From NCBI GenBank assembly GCA_017938645.1, contig JAGBBE010000205.1, positions 25,183-89,182 of the forward strand: a stretch of 64,000 nt of DNA, read 5' to 3'. The notes below the pieces were generated by a model. It was not told the origin of the DNA. It was given only the letters and a program-made list of their open reading frames with translations, and ran no database searches. The number at the start of each line of letters is the position of its first letter. The stretch's first letter is position 1. The position numbers and the translations under genes were made by a program. Positions 46,315 through 54,926 of this stretch are shown piece after piece. The stretch is from Clostridia bacterium (lineage in GTDB: Bacteria; Bacillota_A; Clostridia; Christensenellales; Aristaeellaceae).

Positions 46315-46341
46315 GACTTTCACAGATGATTATAGTACAAT
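46308..46341 (+). promoter_or_regulatory. Promoter region of the ferredoxin-like gene
   Basis: Candidate -10 boxes are TATAGT (46331-46336; with TTCAAC 17 bp upstream) and TACAAT (46336-46341). With TACAAT the palindrome centre falls near -41.5, the class II activator position. Confidence 0.45.
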
Positions 46342-46384
46342 GAGCCTGCGAAATCAAGCAAGAAACACCATGGAGGTTAACGAT

Positions 46385-47083
46385 ATGCTCAGAAAAATTA
46401 TCCGGATCGACGAGGAAAAGTGCAACGGCTGCGGCGCCTGCGCAGCTGCCTGCCACGAAGGAGCCATTGAAATGATCGACGGCAAAGCCCGTCTGACCCG
46501 CGAGGATTACTGCGACGGTCTGGGCGACTGCCTGCCCGCCTGTCCTGCCAACGCCATCACCTTTGAAATGCGCGAGGCTCCTGCCTATGACGAGCAGGCC
46601 GTGCTAAAAGCCAAGATGCAGAAAACCGGCGCGAGACAGCCCTGCAGCTGTCCCGGTTCGCAGTCCCGCGCCATCAGCCGTCCCGCTTCCGAACCCGCCG
46701 CCTGCGCCGCGCCTGTGTCCAGCCATCTGTCCCAATGGCCTGTACAGATCAAGCTTGCGCCGGTGAACGCACCCTTCTTTGACGGTGCAAACCTGCTGAT
46801 CGCCGCCGACTGCACTGCCTACGCCTACGGCAATTTCCACAACGATTTCATGCGCAGCCGTATCACCCTGATCGGCTGTCCGAAGCTCGACGAAGGCGAC
46901 TACACTGAGAAGCTCACGGCCATCATCGCCAACAACAACATCAAGAGCGTCACCATCGTGCGCATGGAAGTACCCTGCTGCGGAGGCATTGAAAACGCCG
47001 CCAAGCGTGCCATTCAGTTAAGCGGCAAATTCCTGCCCTGGCAGGTGGTGACCCTCACCACAGACGGCAGGATCAAAGAATAA
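46385..47083 (+). CDS. Ferredoxin-like 4Fe-4S protein of the Hcp/HcpR type
   Basis: 232 residues. The N-terminus carries two iron-sulfur motifs, CNGCGACAAACHEGA and CDGLGDCLPACPANAI. Further cysteines are in PCSCPGS and VPCCGG. Such proteins often sit beside hybrid-cluster protein and its Crp/Fnr regulator and pass electrons in stress defence; hcp itself is not in this window. The ATG 46385 follows GGAGG by 8 nt; an open frame extending to 46202 overlaps the divergent gene and is not used. Confidence 0.88.
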   Translation: MLRKIIRIDEEKCNGCGACAAACHEGAIEMIDGKARLTREDYCDGLGDCLPACPANAITFEMREAPAYDEQAVLKAKMQKTGARQPCSCPGSQSRAISRPASEPAACAAPVSSHLSQWPVQIKLAPVNAPFFDGANLLIAADCTAYAYGNFHNDFMRSRITLIGCPKLDEGDYTEKLTAIIANNNIKSVTIVRMEVPCCGGIENAAKRAIQLSGKFLPWQVVTLTTDGRIKE

Positions 47084-47185
47084 AAAAACTGAAAAAGTGG
47101 TTTCATTCTTCGTCATCTATGGTACAATATAGACGTAAGATGGATCACCACTCCAATCCAATATAAAGAAAAGAGGTACTGATTA

Positions 47186-47341
47186 ATGAAGCATGTATGT
47201 GACGTTTGCGGCTGGGTTTACGACGAAGAACTGGGCTATCCCGAAGGCGGCATTGCCCCCGGCACCAAGTTTGAAGATCTTCCCGAGGATTTCGAGTGCC
47301 CCCTGTGCGGTGTAGGCAAGGACAGCTTCAGCGAAGAGTAA
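47186..47341 (+). CDS. Rubredoxin
   Basis: A 51-residue electron carrier with a single Fe(Cys)4 site. The two knuckles are CDVCGWVYD (Cys 5, 8) and CPLCGVGKD (Cys 38, 41), with the typical YDEELGYPEGGIAPGTKFED between them. It probably donates electrons to the flavodiiron protein encoded 0.9 kb downstream. AGAGG lies ~9 nt before the ATG. Confidence 0.96.
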   Translation: MKHVCDVCGWVYDEELGYPEGGIAPGTKFEDLPEDFECPLCGVGKDSFSEE

Positions 47342-47356
47342 TCATCAGACATTCTG

Positions 47357-47386
47357 GCGGCGCCTGCAGCAGGGCGCCGCTTTTTT
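47357..47386 (+). terminator. Terminator or attenuator between rubredoxin and zip genes
   Basis: 8-bp stem GCGGCGCC/GGCGCCGC (47357-47364, 47373-47380) and TTTTTT; the GGAGGA ribosome site of the next gene follows at once. Confidence 0.82.
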
Positions 47387-47398
47387 GGAGGATTCGGC

Positions 47399-48151
47399 AT
47401 GAATATGGTACTCATTACCGCCCTTGGCGTCGGCGGCGCAACTGTGATCGGCTCGCTGATCGGCTTTGCTTTCAAAAAGCTCAGCCATCGTTTTTCCGAC
47501 ATCGTATTGTCCTTTGCCGCAGGCGTCATGCTTTCGGCTGCTATTCTGGGACTCATCCTGCCGTCCATTGAATATGGCGGAAAATACGGTTTGCTGTTCA
47601 CCATTCCGGGCGTTTTTGCGGGCGCGCTGTGCCTTAATCTCATTGACAAGCTGGTGCCGCATCTGCACAAGATGATCGGCCCGGACATTGAGGAGCACCA
47701 CAACGCCAATCTGAGCAAGGTGCTTCTGTTTGTTACGGCCATTGCCATCCACAACCTGCCCGAGGGCATCGCAGCCGGTGTGGGCTTCGGCTCCGGCAAC
47801 ACCTCCCAGGCGCTTCTCATCGCAGGAGGCATCGCGCTGCAGAATATTCCTGAAGGCATGGTCATCATCGCGCCGATGCTTGCAGCAGGCGTTACGCCGC
47901 GCAGAACCTTTATCTGCGCCATGATGACCGGCCTGGTCGAGGTTGTCGGCACGCTGATCGGCTATCTTGCCGTGAGCGTGGCCTCTGCCATTCTCCCCTT
48001 TGCGCTTGCCTTTGCAGGCGGCACGATGCTCTACGTTGTCAGCGACGAAATGATTCCGGAAACCCACGCGCATGGCAGCGAACGCGGTGCAACCTACGCG
48101 CTGCTCATCGGCTTCTGTGTGATGCTGATTTCTGATGTTCTTCTTGGATAA
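47399..48151 (+). CDS. ZIP family metal transporter
   Basis: A 250-residue, eight-helix membrane protein importing divalent metals (zinc, iron or manganese). Metal-site motifs are AIHNLPEGIAAG in helix 4 and ALQNIPEGM in helix 5. The His-containing loop PHLHKMIGPDIEEHHNAN precedes them. It sits between rubredoxin and the flavodiiron gene, both iron proteins, so iron or zinc supply is plausible. Confidence 0.93.
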   Translation: MNMVLITALGVGGATVIGSLIGFAFKKLSHRFSDIVLSFAAGVMLSAAILGLILPSIEYGGKYGLLFTIPGVFAGALCLNLIDKLVPHLHKMIGPDIEEHHNANLSKVLLFVTAIAIHNLPEGIAAGVGFGSGNTSQALLIAGGIALQNIPEGMVIIAPMLAAGVTPRRTFICAMMTGLVEVVGTLIGYLAVSVASAILPFALAFAGGTMLYVVSDEMIPETHAHGSERGATYALLIGFCVMLISDVLLG

Positions 48152-48172
48152 ATCACACTTATGATGTATAAT
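48144..48172 (+). promoter_or_regulatory. Promoter of the flavodiiron gene
   Basis: -35 TTGGAT (48144-48149), inside the end of the zip gene, 17 bp, -10 TATAAT (48167-48172). Confidence 0.65.
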
Positions 48173-48215
48173 GGTTGCTGGTTCACCCCAATCAGCCAAA
48201 AGCGAGGTCATACCC

Positions 48216-49367
48216 ATGCACATTTCCAACGATATTCTCTATGTCGGCGTGAACGATCATCAGCTTGACCTGTTTGAAGGGCAATACAGCGTTCCCAACG
48301 GCATGGCATATAACTCCTACGCCATCATTGACGAAAAAATCGCGATCATGGATTCTGTGGATGCGCGCTTCGGCGGCGAGTGGCTTGCAAACATTCAGAA
48401 TGCGCTCAATGGCCGTACGCCGGATTATTTGATCGTGCAGCATATGGAGCCCGACCACTCCGCCAACATCACCACCTTTATGAACGCCTATCCCAAGGCG
48501 CAGGTGGTGGCCTCCGCCAAGGCCTTTGCCATGATGAAGGGTTTCTTCGGCTTCGAATATGCTGACCGCCGCATGGTAGTCAAGGATGGCGACAGCCTGA
48601 CTCTTGGCCGCCACGAGCTTACTTTTGTGACGGCTCCCATGGTTCACTGGCCGGAAGTCATCGTCACCTACGACTGCTTCGACAAAGTGCTCTTCTCCGC
48701 CGACGCTTTCGGCAAGTTCGGCGCGCTGGACATCGAAGAGGACTGGGCCGACGAAGCCCGCCGCTACTACATCGGCATTGTCGGCAAGTACGGCGCTCAG
48801 GTGCAGGCGCTTCTGAAGAAAGCCGCCGCGCTGGATATTCAGACCATCTGCCCTCTGCACGGCCCTGTGCTCCATGAAAACCTCGGCGATTGTCTGCACC
48901 TGTACGATATATGGTCTTCCTACGGCGTGGAAACCGAAGGCGTGGTCATCGCCTACACCTCCATCTACGGCCATACAAAGGATGCAGTCCTTACGCTGGC
49001 TGAAAAGCTGGAAGCCAAAAATGTGAAGGCCGTGCTTTACGACCTCGCCCGCTGCGACATGGCCGCCGCTGTGGCCGATGCTTTCCGCTTCAGCAAGCTG
49101 GTGCTCGCCACCACCACCTACAACGCCGATCTCTTCCCCTTCATGAAGGAGTTTATTCATCACCTCACCGAGCGCGGCTACCGCGGCCGTACCGTGGGCC
49201 TGATTGAAAACGGCTCCTGGGCTCCCATGGCTGCCAAGGCCATGCGCAGCATGCTGGAGGGCAGCAAGGATCTGACCTTTACCGAAACTGCGGTAAAAAT
49301 CAACTCCGCTCTCAATGCCGACAGCCTTGCCCAATTGGATGCGCTGGCTGACGAACTGGCGAAGTAA
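48216..49367 (+). CDS. fprA: Class A flavodiiron protein (FprA)
   Basis: 383 residues. The N-terminal metallo-beta-lactamase-like domain has diiron ligands HMEPDH (76-81), VHWPE, SADAFG and CPLHGP. The C-terminal flavodoxin domain (~245-383) binds FMN through AYTSIYGHTKDAV. It reduces O2 to water or NO to N2O using electrons from rubredoxin, protecting anaerobes. The ATG 48216 follows GAGGT; an upstream in-frame region overlaps the promoter. Confidence 0.95.
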   Translation: MHISNDILYVGVNDHQLDLFEGQYSVPNGMAYNSYAIIDEKIAIMDSVDARFGGEWLANIQNALNGRTPDYLIVQHMEPDHSANITTFMNAYPKAQVVASAKAFAMMKGFFGFEYADRRMVVKDGDSLTLGRHELTFVTAPMVHWPEVIVTYDCFDKVLFSADAFGKFGALDIEEDWADEARRYYIGIVGKYGAQVQALLKKAAALDIQTICPLHGPVLHENLGDCLHLYDIWSSYGVETEGVVIAYTSIYGHTKDAVLTLAEKLEAKNVKAVLYDLARCDMAAAVADAFRFSKLVLATTTYNADLFPFMKEFIHHLTERGYRGRTVGLIENGSWAPMAAKAMRSMLEGSKDLTFTETAVKINSALNADSLAQLDALADELAK

Positions 49368-49379
49368 TCCGTATTTCAT

Positions 49380-49405
49380 GCCCGGTCATTTGGCCGGGCT
49401 TTTTT
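49380..49405 (+). terminator. Rho-independent terminator
   Basis: 6-bp GC stem GCCCGG/CCGGGC (49380-49385, 49394-49399) with TTTTTT. Confidence 0.82.
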
Positions 49406-49482
49406 GTCCTTGCGGCCCAGTGAAACCCATGATACAATGCAGAAAAGACCTGCAAATGAATATCAGAAAGGCGGTTTCCATC

Positions 49483-50997
49483 ATGAAAAACAGCCGTTTG
49501 AAAAGATTGCTTCTCCTGATGCTGGGATGCAGCGTTGCTGCAGCGGGCCTCTCCGGCCGTGCGAAGGCTGTTCCTGTTTCTCTGAAAAACGCATCCACAA
49601 ACAACGGCGGCGTCTTCGAGGGCTGGGGCACCAGCCTGTGCTGGTGGGCCAATCGTCTTGGCTACTCGGATACGCTGGCGCAGCTGTCCGCTGATCTGTT
49701 CTACGGCGGCGACGGTCTCAGGCTCAACATCATGCGCTATAACATCGGCGGCGGCGACCATCCCGAGCACAATCACATCACCCGCACGGATTCCGCCGTT
49801 CCCGGCTGGATGAAGTGGGACGAAGCCCGTCAGCAGTTTGTGTACGACTACACCGCCGATCACAACCAGTTAAACGTCATGCTTCGCTGCGTCAAGGCTT
49901 CCGGCGACGACGCCGTGGTCGAGGTTTTCTCCAACTCTCCGCCTTATTTCATGACCGTGAGCGGCTGCTCCTCCGGCGGAAGCGATCCCAATAAAAACAA
50001 CCTCCGCGAGGACAGCTATGCCGCCTTTGCCGATTATCTGGTGCACGTGACCGACTACATTCAGCGCGAGCTTGGCGTGACCGTGACCAGCCTCTCTCCC
50101 ATGAACGAGCCTAACACCAACTACTGGCGCTATCTGAGCGACAAGCAGGAAGGCTGCCACTTTGATGCAGGCGAGGCGCAGTCGCGCATCATCGAAGAAG
50201 TGGCTGACGCGCTGGAGCGCTATGGCGTTGCCAATGTGATCATCTCTGCCAGCGACGAAACCAGCCCTGACAAGCAGATCGAAGCCTATCACGCCTATTC
50301 TGCCAAGGCCAAAGCCTCCATCGGACGCATCAACACGCACAGCTACGGTATCGACCAGATCGATCAGCTCGGAAAGCTCGCCAAAGACGAAAACCTCCAC
50401 CTGTGGATGAGCGAGGTGGACGGTTCCGAAACCGCTGGCGAAAAGGCCGGCGAAATGGGATCTGCGCTTTGGTTCGGACAGAAGATCATTGCGGACCTCA
50501 ATGCGCTTTCGCCCTCTGCATGGGTCATGTGGCAGGTGGTCGACAATCATATTTCCAAGGACGGCTACAACGGCAACCGCGATTACGGCATGGTAAACGT
50601 GAACCACGGCTTCTGGGGTGTTGCAGTGGCTGACCACGACCGCGAGGAAATCGTGCTTACGCAGAAGTATTACGGCATGGGCCAGTTTACCCGTTACATC
50701 CGCCCCGGCAGCACGCTGATTCACTGCGGCAAAGACGCCATTGCCGCCTACGACGCAAATAAGAAAGAGCTTGCCATCGTCGTCCTCAACACCTCCGCCG
50801 ATGAAAAAGAAGCGTGTTTTGATTTTTCCGATTTCGCATCCGTCGGAGCCTCTGCCAAAGCAATCCGCACCAGCGGCAGCATGGCTGACGGTGAACACTG
50901 GGCTGAGATTCCGGATGTTTCCCTTTCCGGGAAAGCCCTCTGTGTCTCGCTCAAAGGCAACTCCATCACCACCTTCATCATCGGCGGCGTAGAATAA
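49483..50997 (+). CDS. Secreted GH30 glycoside hydrolase (endo-beta-1,6-galactanase-like)
   Basis: 504 residues with a signal peptide ending AKA|V. A (beta/alpha)8 domain opens with EGWGTSLCWWANRLGYSD, has the acid/base Glu209 in SPMNEPNTNYW and the nucleophile Glu311 in LWMSEVDGSE. VFSNSPPYFMTVSGCSSGG is typical of the GH30_5-type enzymes. A C-terminal beta-sandwich (~400-504) follows. The substrate, likely beta-1,6-linked galactan or arabinogalactan, is by homology. ATG 49483 follows AAAGGCGG. Confidence 0.88.
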   Translation: MKNSRLKRLLLLMLGCSVAAAGLSGRAKAVPVSLKNASTNNGGVFEGWGTSLCWWANRLGYSDTLAQLSADLFYGGDGLRLNIMRYNIGGGDHPEHNHITRTDSAVPGWMKWDEARQQFVYDYTADHNQLNVMLRCVKASGDDAVVEVFSNSPPYFMTVSGCSSGGSDPNKNNLREDSYAAFADYLVHVTDYIQRELGVTVTSLSPMNEPNTNYWRYLSDKQEGCHFDAGEAQSRIIEEVADALERYGVANVIISASDETSPDKQIEAYHAYSAKAKASIGRINTHSYGIDQIDQLGKLAKDENLHLWMSEVDGSETAGEKAGEMGSALWFGQKIIADLNALSPSAWVMWQVVDNHISKDGYNGNRDYGMVNVNHGFWGVAVADHDREEIVLTQKYYGMGQFTRYIRPGSTLIHCGKDAIAAYDANKKELAIVVLNTSADEKEACFDFSDFASVGASAKAIRTSGSMADGEHWAEIPDVSLSGKALCVSLKGNSITTFIIGGVE

Positions 50998-51015
50998 ATG
51001 GTTTTGTTCTATACA

Positions 51016-51048
51016 AAAAGGCCCTTTGCTTTATGCAAAGGGCCTTTT
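51016..51048. terminator. Bidirectional terminator between GH30 and tRNA-Leu
   Basis: A 14-bp stem AAAAGGCCCTTTGC/GCAAAGGGCCTTTT (51016-51029, 51035-51048) with T runs on both strands. Confidence 0.9.
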
Positions 51049-51053
51049 CGCGG

Positions 51054-51139
51054 TGGTGCCGGCGGTGGGACTTGAACCCACACGGTGTCGCCACCAACGG
51101 ATTTTGAGTCCGTCACGTCTGCCATTCCATCACGCCGGC
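51054..51139 (-). tRNA. tRNA-Leu (anticodon CAA)
   Basis: Acceptor GCCGGCG/CGCCGGC with A and encoded CCA. The anticodon stem-loop is ACGGA-CTCAAAA-TCCGT, giving CAA, which reads UUG. A long variable arm (class II) and TPsiC loop GTTCAAGTC are present. Length 86 nt with CCA. Confidence 0.97.
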
Positions 51140-51215
51140 AGGTGATGGTAAGTATACCACATTCGGACGGCTGTGGCAAGACCTGACGGCTGATTTTTTG
51201 CTGCTGTTTCAGACT

Positions 51216-51635
51216 TTACTCCTGCACGTAGCGGAGAATTTTGGGCACGATGTCGGGATAGGTCCACTTTTCCGGCAGCACGTCAAACGAACGCACCTCC
51301 GCAATTTCAGACATCTGAGGGATTTGTCCCAGCGTCCGGACCTGTGCGCGGCAGAGCAGACCAAAGCTCAGCGGACGCTCCGGCGACTCCACCGAATAGA
51401 TGCACACCGGCTCCACATCAGCTTCCAAAGCGCCGGTTTCTTCGTACAGTTCGCGTCTGGCGGCTTCCAGCGGCGTTTCGCCCGGCTCGATATGTCCTCC
51501 TGGACATTCCCAGGTGGTGCGCTCACTGTGGCGGCAGAACAGGTAGCTGCCGTTCATCACAGCCACGGATACAGAAAAGGTCAGTTTGCTGTCCGGGATA
51601 CTGCCAAGCTCCAGGCGTTTGACTGTCATGCTCAT
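51216..51635 (-). CDS. Nudix hydrolase
   Basis: A 139-residue phosphohydrolase for nucleoside-diphosphate-linked compounds. The Nudix box spans residues 46-70 with key residues GG(H)IEPGE and RELYEETG. The specific substrate is unknown. ATG 51635 is ~9 nt after AAAGGAAG; the longer open frame upstream is basic, low-complexity, and runs through the neighbouring gene, so it is not used. Confidence 0.9.
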   Translation of the reverse strand: MSMTVKRLELGSIPDSKLTFSVSVAVMNGSYLFCRHSERTTWECPGGHIEPGETPLEAARRELYEETGALEADVEPVCIYSVESPERPLSFGLLCRAQVRTLGQIPQMSEIAEVRSFDVLPEKWTYPDIVPKILRYVQE

Positions 51636-51693
51636 TCTGATCGACTTCCTTTGCAATGAAAATGATCCCCGGCCTGTACCGGGGATCGGCGAA

Positions 51694-52131
51694 TCAATCC
51701 TCTTCGCTCTGAACTTCGGCGGGTTCTTCCGAAACCGTTTCCTCCTGCGCCGCTTCCTCGCAGCCGCAGTCGCAGGTTTCTTCGCCGCAGCTGCAGGCTT
51801 CTTCAGCGCAGCACTCGCAGGGCTCTTCGGTCTCCTGTGCAGCGGGTTCAGCCGCAGGAGCGGGCTGCGGACGGAGGCTTTCCAGCTTTTCATCCAGTTC
51901 GGCCAGCTCAGTAAGCAGGCCCATCAGCTGTTCAGGCAGTTCGATTCCCTGCTGATAAAGCTCGTTGACGCACTTGGGGATCTCGTTGAGAATCTCGCGG
52001 CGGCGGGTTTCGAGATTGATCTCGTCCAGCTTCTTCTGCGCGCCCTCGGCCAGCGTGGAAGCGCCCTTGCCCAGCGCCTCGATACCCTTCAAAATTGCAG
52101 TCTTTACGTTTTCACCAAATAACGCTGCCAT
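51694..52131 (-). CDS. Helical protein with acidic cysteine-rich tail
   Basis: 145 residues. Residues ~1-95 are strongly helical (FGENVKTAILKGIEALGKGA, VNELYQQGIELPEQLMGLLT), after which comes an Ala/Pro hinge. The last ~45 residues are very acidic and hold eight cysteines in clusters (CECC, CSC, CDCGC). The tail could bind metal. The function is not recognised. ATG 52131 is ~9 nt after GGAAAGG. It lies between the Nudix gene and the lipid kinase gene on the same strand. Confidence 0.78.
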   Translation of the reverse strand: MAALFGENVKTAILKGIEALGKGASTLAEGAQKKLDEINLETRRREILNEIPKCVNELYQQGIELPEQLMGLLTELAELDEKLESLRPQPAPAAEPAAQETEEPCECCAEEACSCGEETCDCGCEEAAQEETVSEEPAEVQSEED

Positions 52132-52220
52132 GTTTTTCATCCTTTCCAAATGATCATTCATCCGTTTCAGTATACCACAGTCAAATCGAAAAAAGGTCTG
52201 ACTGATGCGTTTTTTACAAT

Positions 52221-53087
52221 TTACCAGTGCAGGAGAAGCTTGTCCTCTTCACACACAATATGCGCCTGTGCAAGCGGAAGCACCTCGCCGTCCATGTTCA
52301 GCCGCATTTCATTACAGCTTAAACGGACGCTGCTGGCATGATACAGATGTGCGGGCTTTCTTTTGTGAAGCGTTCCCATCATCAAAGACGGCAGATAGAA
52401 AGGAATCACCCAGCGCGGAACGGCATCCACCACCAGCACGTCAAACATCCCATCAGTCAGCTCTGCGCCCGGCGTAATTGGAATGCCGCCGCCGATATAA
52501 CGGCCATTGCCGATGGCGCAGACCAGATACTTCCCGTCAAGCACCACATCGTCGCCGATTTCGATGCGCATATCGTAGGGCTTGTAGGAGAAGATGGAGC
52601 AGATCACGCCGTACAGATACGGAAGCAATCCACGAACATACTTTTTCGCCTTGTTGGCATAATCCAGCGTAAGCACGTCAAAGCCCGTTCCGCACTCGTT
52701 GAGGAAAAACGTCTCGTTCATCATGCCGCTATTGACCGGTCTGGCTGGATGACTCAGGATAAACGAAAGCGCATCCTCCCATTTGGTAGGAATCCCGGCG
52801 CTCTTGATGAAATCGTTGCCCGTGCCGGAAGGAATAATGCCCAGCGCCGTTTGCGTGCCGCGCAAACCTGCCGCCGTTTCGTGCACGGTGCCGTCGCCGC
52901 CAAAGGCAATCACTGTTTCTGCGCCGCGTTCAGCAGCCGTGCGGGCAATCTCCGTGGCGTGACCCGGGTGATTGGTGGTATGGAGCAAAAATTTGTGTCC
53001 GAGCTCCTCCAGTTTTTTTGCCGCAAGTTTTGCGATTTCTACACCGCGTCCGCCGCCGGCTGCAGGATTGACGATCATTTCAATCAT
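52221..53087 (-). CDS. Diacylglycerol/lipid kinase family protein (DagK/YegS type)
   Basis: 288 residues. Family motifs are MIVNPAAGGGRGVEIA, VIAFGGDGTVHETAAGL and IIPSGTGNDFIKS (ATP site), with ELTDGMFDVLVVD in the C-terminal domain. It phosphorylates diacylglycerol or a related lipid at the membrane for phospholipid recycling. The start is uncertain: ATG 53087 is ~11 nt after GGGAG; 53105 lacks a ribosome site. Confidence 0.92.
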   Translation of the reverse strand: MIEMIVNPAAGGGRGVEIAKLAAKKLEELGHKFLLHTTNHPGHATEIARTAAERGAETVIAFGGDGTVHETAAGLRGTQTALGIIPSGTGNDFIKSAGIPTKWEDALSFILSHPARPVNSGMMNETFFLNECGTGFDVLTLDYANKAKKYVRGLLPYLYGVICSIFSYKPYDMRIEIGDDVVLDGKYLVCAIGNGRYIGGGIPITPGAELTDGMFDVLVVDAVPRWVIPFYLPSLMMGTLHKRKPAHLYHASSVRLSCNEMRLNMDGEVLPLAQAHIVCEEDKLLLHW

Positions 53088-53219
53088 GTGTCGTCTGTCT
53101 CCCATCGTAAGTTGGTATTATTGATAATTGTACCGCATTTTGCCGAAAAAAGGAAGAGAAAACCAACAGACATACAAAATGCGCCGCTGCCAACTCATAA
53201 GCAGCGGCGCTATACAGAT

Positions 53220-54437
53220 TTATTTGCCTCTGATCAGGCTGGTTACCTGCCGGTGGTAATCTACGTCTCTCCATAAGCGCAGATACTGCGGCTCGCAGAA
53301 GTTGGACTGGCAGTTGAACAGATACCCATGCTTTGCACCCAATTCAGCGGCGATCATTCCCGCCTCCTTAACAAAATCCCACTCCAGCATCGGGTGTTCC
53401 AGCCAAATCACGCTTCCCCAGCCCTCTGTGTTGCCCACGGGAATACCGAACTTGCGCCCTACCGTCTGCACCAGCTCCATCTGCTGATCCAGCCACTCGA
53501 CACATTCATTGCGGTGCTTCTTCCATGCTTTATGAACCTTTTCATTCACACTTTCCAGATAGAAGTCGCCCGGAATGCGTTTGGCATTGCCTGTGTAATG
53601 AATGGAGGTTGGGTTGAGATAGATCCTGTCCGGATCGCCAAAGCGAGCGATATGGTCCTCATACCCCGTGCCGTCGAGGATTTTGCAGGGAGCCATGTCT
53701 ACCCACATGTGCATATCCAGCACATCCCACTCGGACAGATCGGCCTCGTATGCGTCGTGCGTGAATTCCGGATGAGTGTAGCTGGCAGTAAAGGACAGCT
53801 GCGGCCAGCGAGCCTTCAATTCGTGCAGCACACGCGCAAAATACTGCCTGTAAAAAGTCTTTTGCTCCTCGTTCATGCCCTTTCCGCGAGGGGTTTTCAG
53901 CGCATCCAGCTGATGATACAGCCACATATTGCACGCGCAGAGCGGAATCTCGTTCATTACGTCAACATAGATCACATTGTCCAAAAGACCGTTTTCATCC
54001 AGGAACTGCAGCGTTTCGTCCCAGATGCGGATGAGTCCTTCCGGGCCACGGATCAAATCGTTGCGCTGCTCCCATGTAGGCTTGAGCCATGTAGACAGTG
54101 CCACATAAATATTGCGCTCCCGTGCCTTGCGCATAAAGTCCACAATGTCTCTGCGTGGGTAAATATACACTGTCCATTGATTGCCCCACTGGGCAAAGCC
54201 ATACTTGTGCCAGCTCACACCCGGCGTATCGAGAAAACGTTCTTCATTGCTGCCGTCCGGCAGACTGGCGATCATGTGCGGAAACGCATCGATACGCACC
54301 GCATTGTATCCGCGTTCCTTCAGTTCATCCAGCGCCTGATCAAAGCTCTCAAACCCTCCGCCTGCATATCTTCTGCGCAGCCATGAGGAGTCCCACATCG
54401 TAATTGCAACAGGTTCCTTCAGATCGCTGATTTTCAT
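53220..54437 (-). CDS. GH5-like cellulase-superfamily glycoside hydrolase
   Basis: 405 residues forming a clan-A (beta/alpha)8 barrel. It opens AITMWDSSWLRRRYAGGGFE, with GYNAVRIDAFPHM in strand 2, the presumed acid/base Glu in DVMNEIPLC and nucleophile Glu in GNTEGWGSVIW. There is no signal peptide, so it acts on short sugars inside the cell. The exact subfamily and substrate are not recognised. AAAGGA lies ~10 nt before the ATG. Confidence 0.8.
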   Translation of the reverse strand: MKISDLKEPVAITMWDSSWLRRRYAGGGFESFDQALDELKERGYNAVRIDAFPHMIASLPDGSNEERFLDTPGVSWHKYGFAQWGNQWTVYIYPRRDIVDFMRKARERNIYVALSTWLKPTWEQRNDLIRGPEGLIRIWDETLQFLDENGLLDNVIYVDVMNEIPLCACNMWLYHQLDALKTPRGKGMNEEQKTFYRQYFARVLHELKARWPQLSFTASYTHPEFTHDAYEADLSEWDVLDMHMWVDMAPCKILDGTGYEDHIARFGDPDRIYLNPTSIHYTGNAKRIPGDFYLESVNEKVHKAWKKHRNECVEWLDQQMELVQTVGRKFGIPVGNTEGWGSVIWLEHPMLEWDFVKEAGMIAAELGAKHGYLFNCQSNFCEPQYLRLWRDVDYHRQVTSLIRGK

Positions 54438-54515
54438 TTGTCACCAATCCTTTCGAAGTGGAGGTCTGATGGTATTTTATCATATCAAAACTTCCTCATC
54501 AAGCTCACCCTGGCA

Positions 54516-54568
54516 CAAAAAAGCACCTCCGGCATCCCTTTCGTGGAAGGACGCCAAAGGTGCTTTTT
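54516..54568. terminator. Bidirectional terminator
   Basis: Stem AAAAAGCACCT/AGGTGCTTTTT with an inner GGC/GCC helix. A-rich and T-rich flanks suit both strands; it ends the LacI-GH13 unit on the minus strand. Confidence 0.8.
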
Positions 54569-54601
54569 GATACAGGCGACAAATTCCGTCAGTCGGGCTT
54601 C

Positions 54602-54910
54602 TTAAACATCTTCAAGAATATGCCGGCGACGGGCCTGTTTTTTGTCGTCGTCCGGGAAGATGTAGCTCAATTCCATGTAGTCGAAATCGACGGATTCAAG
54701 AAAGTGCTCAGGCTTGAAACGGGTCAGGGAGTATTCGTCCCAGTCGGCGCGGTGACGCGGCAGCCAGATGGGCTGGCTTAAGTCAAGCCGGGAGAGGAGA
54801 TCGCGCAGAGCTTCCTCCACATCGTCCTTTTCGCAGGGCTGGACGGCGTCGCGCGATACACGGTGGCCTTTCATCAGGCGCACCCAGATGCGTCCGGGCT
54901 GTGGAGACAT
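54602..54910 (-). CDS. Small conserved-looking hypothetical protein
   Basis: 102 residues with no signal or membrane segment: GRIWVRLMKGHRVSRDAVQP, then QPIWLPRHRADWDEYSLTRF and HFLESVDFDYMELSYIFPDD. The even distribution of aromatic and charged residues and strict codon use indicate a real protein. I do not recognise a family. It follows the GH13 gene by 16 nt in the sugar operon. ATG 54910 is 9 nt after AAAGGA. Confidence 0.7.
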   Translation of the reverse strand: MSPQPGRIWVRLMKGHRVSRDAVQPCEKDDVEEALRDLLSRLDLSQPIWLPRHRADWDEYSLTRFKPEHFLESVDFDYMELSYIFPDDDKKQARRRHILEDV

Positions 54911-54926
54911 GGGCATCCGTCCTTTC

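Noticed and set aside
46202..46384. Upstream extension of the ferredoxin-like gene
   Set aside because: Overlaps the divergent regulator gene and the operator/promoter; the ATG at 46385 has GGAGG.
51636..51893. N-terminal extension of the Nudix protein
   Set aside because: Basic low-complexity sequence that is the out-of-frame reading of the neighbouring gene; the ATG at 51635 has its own ribosome site.
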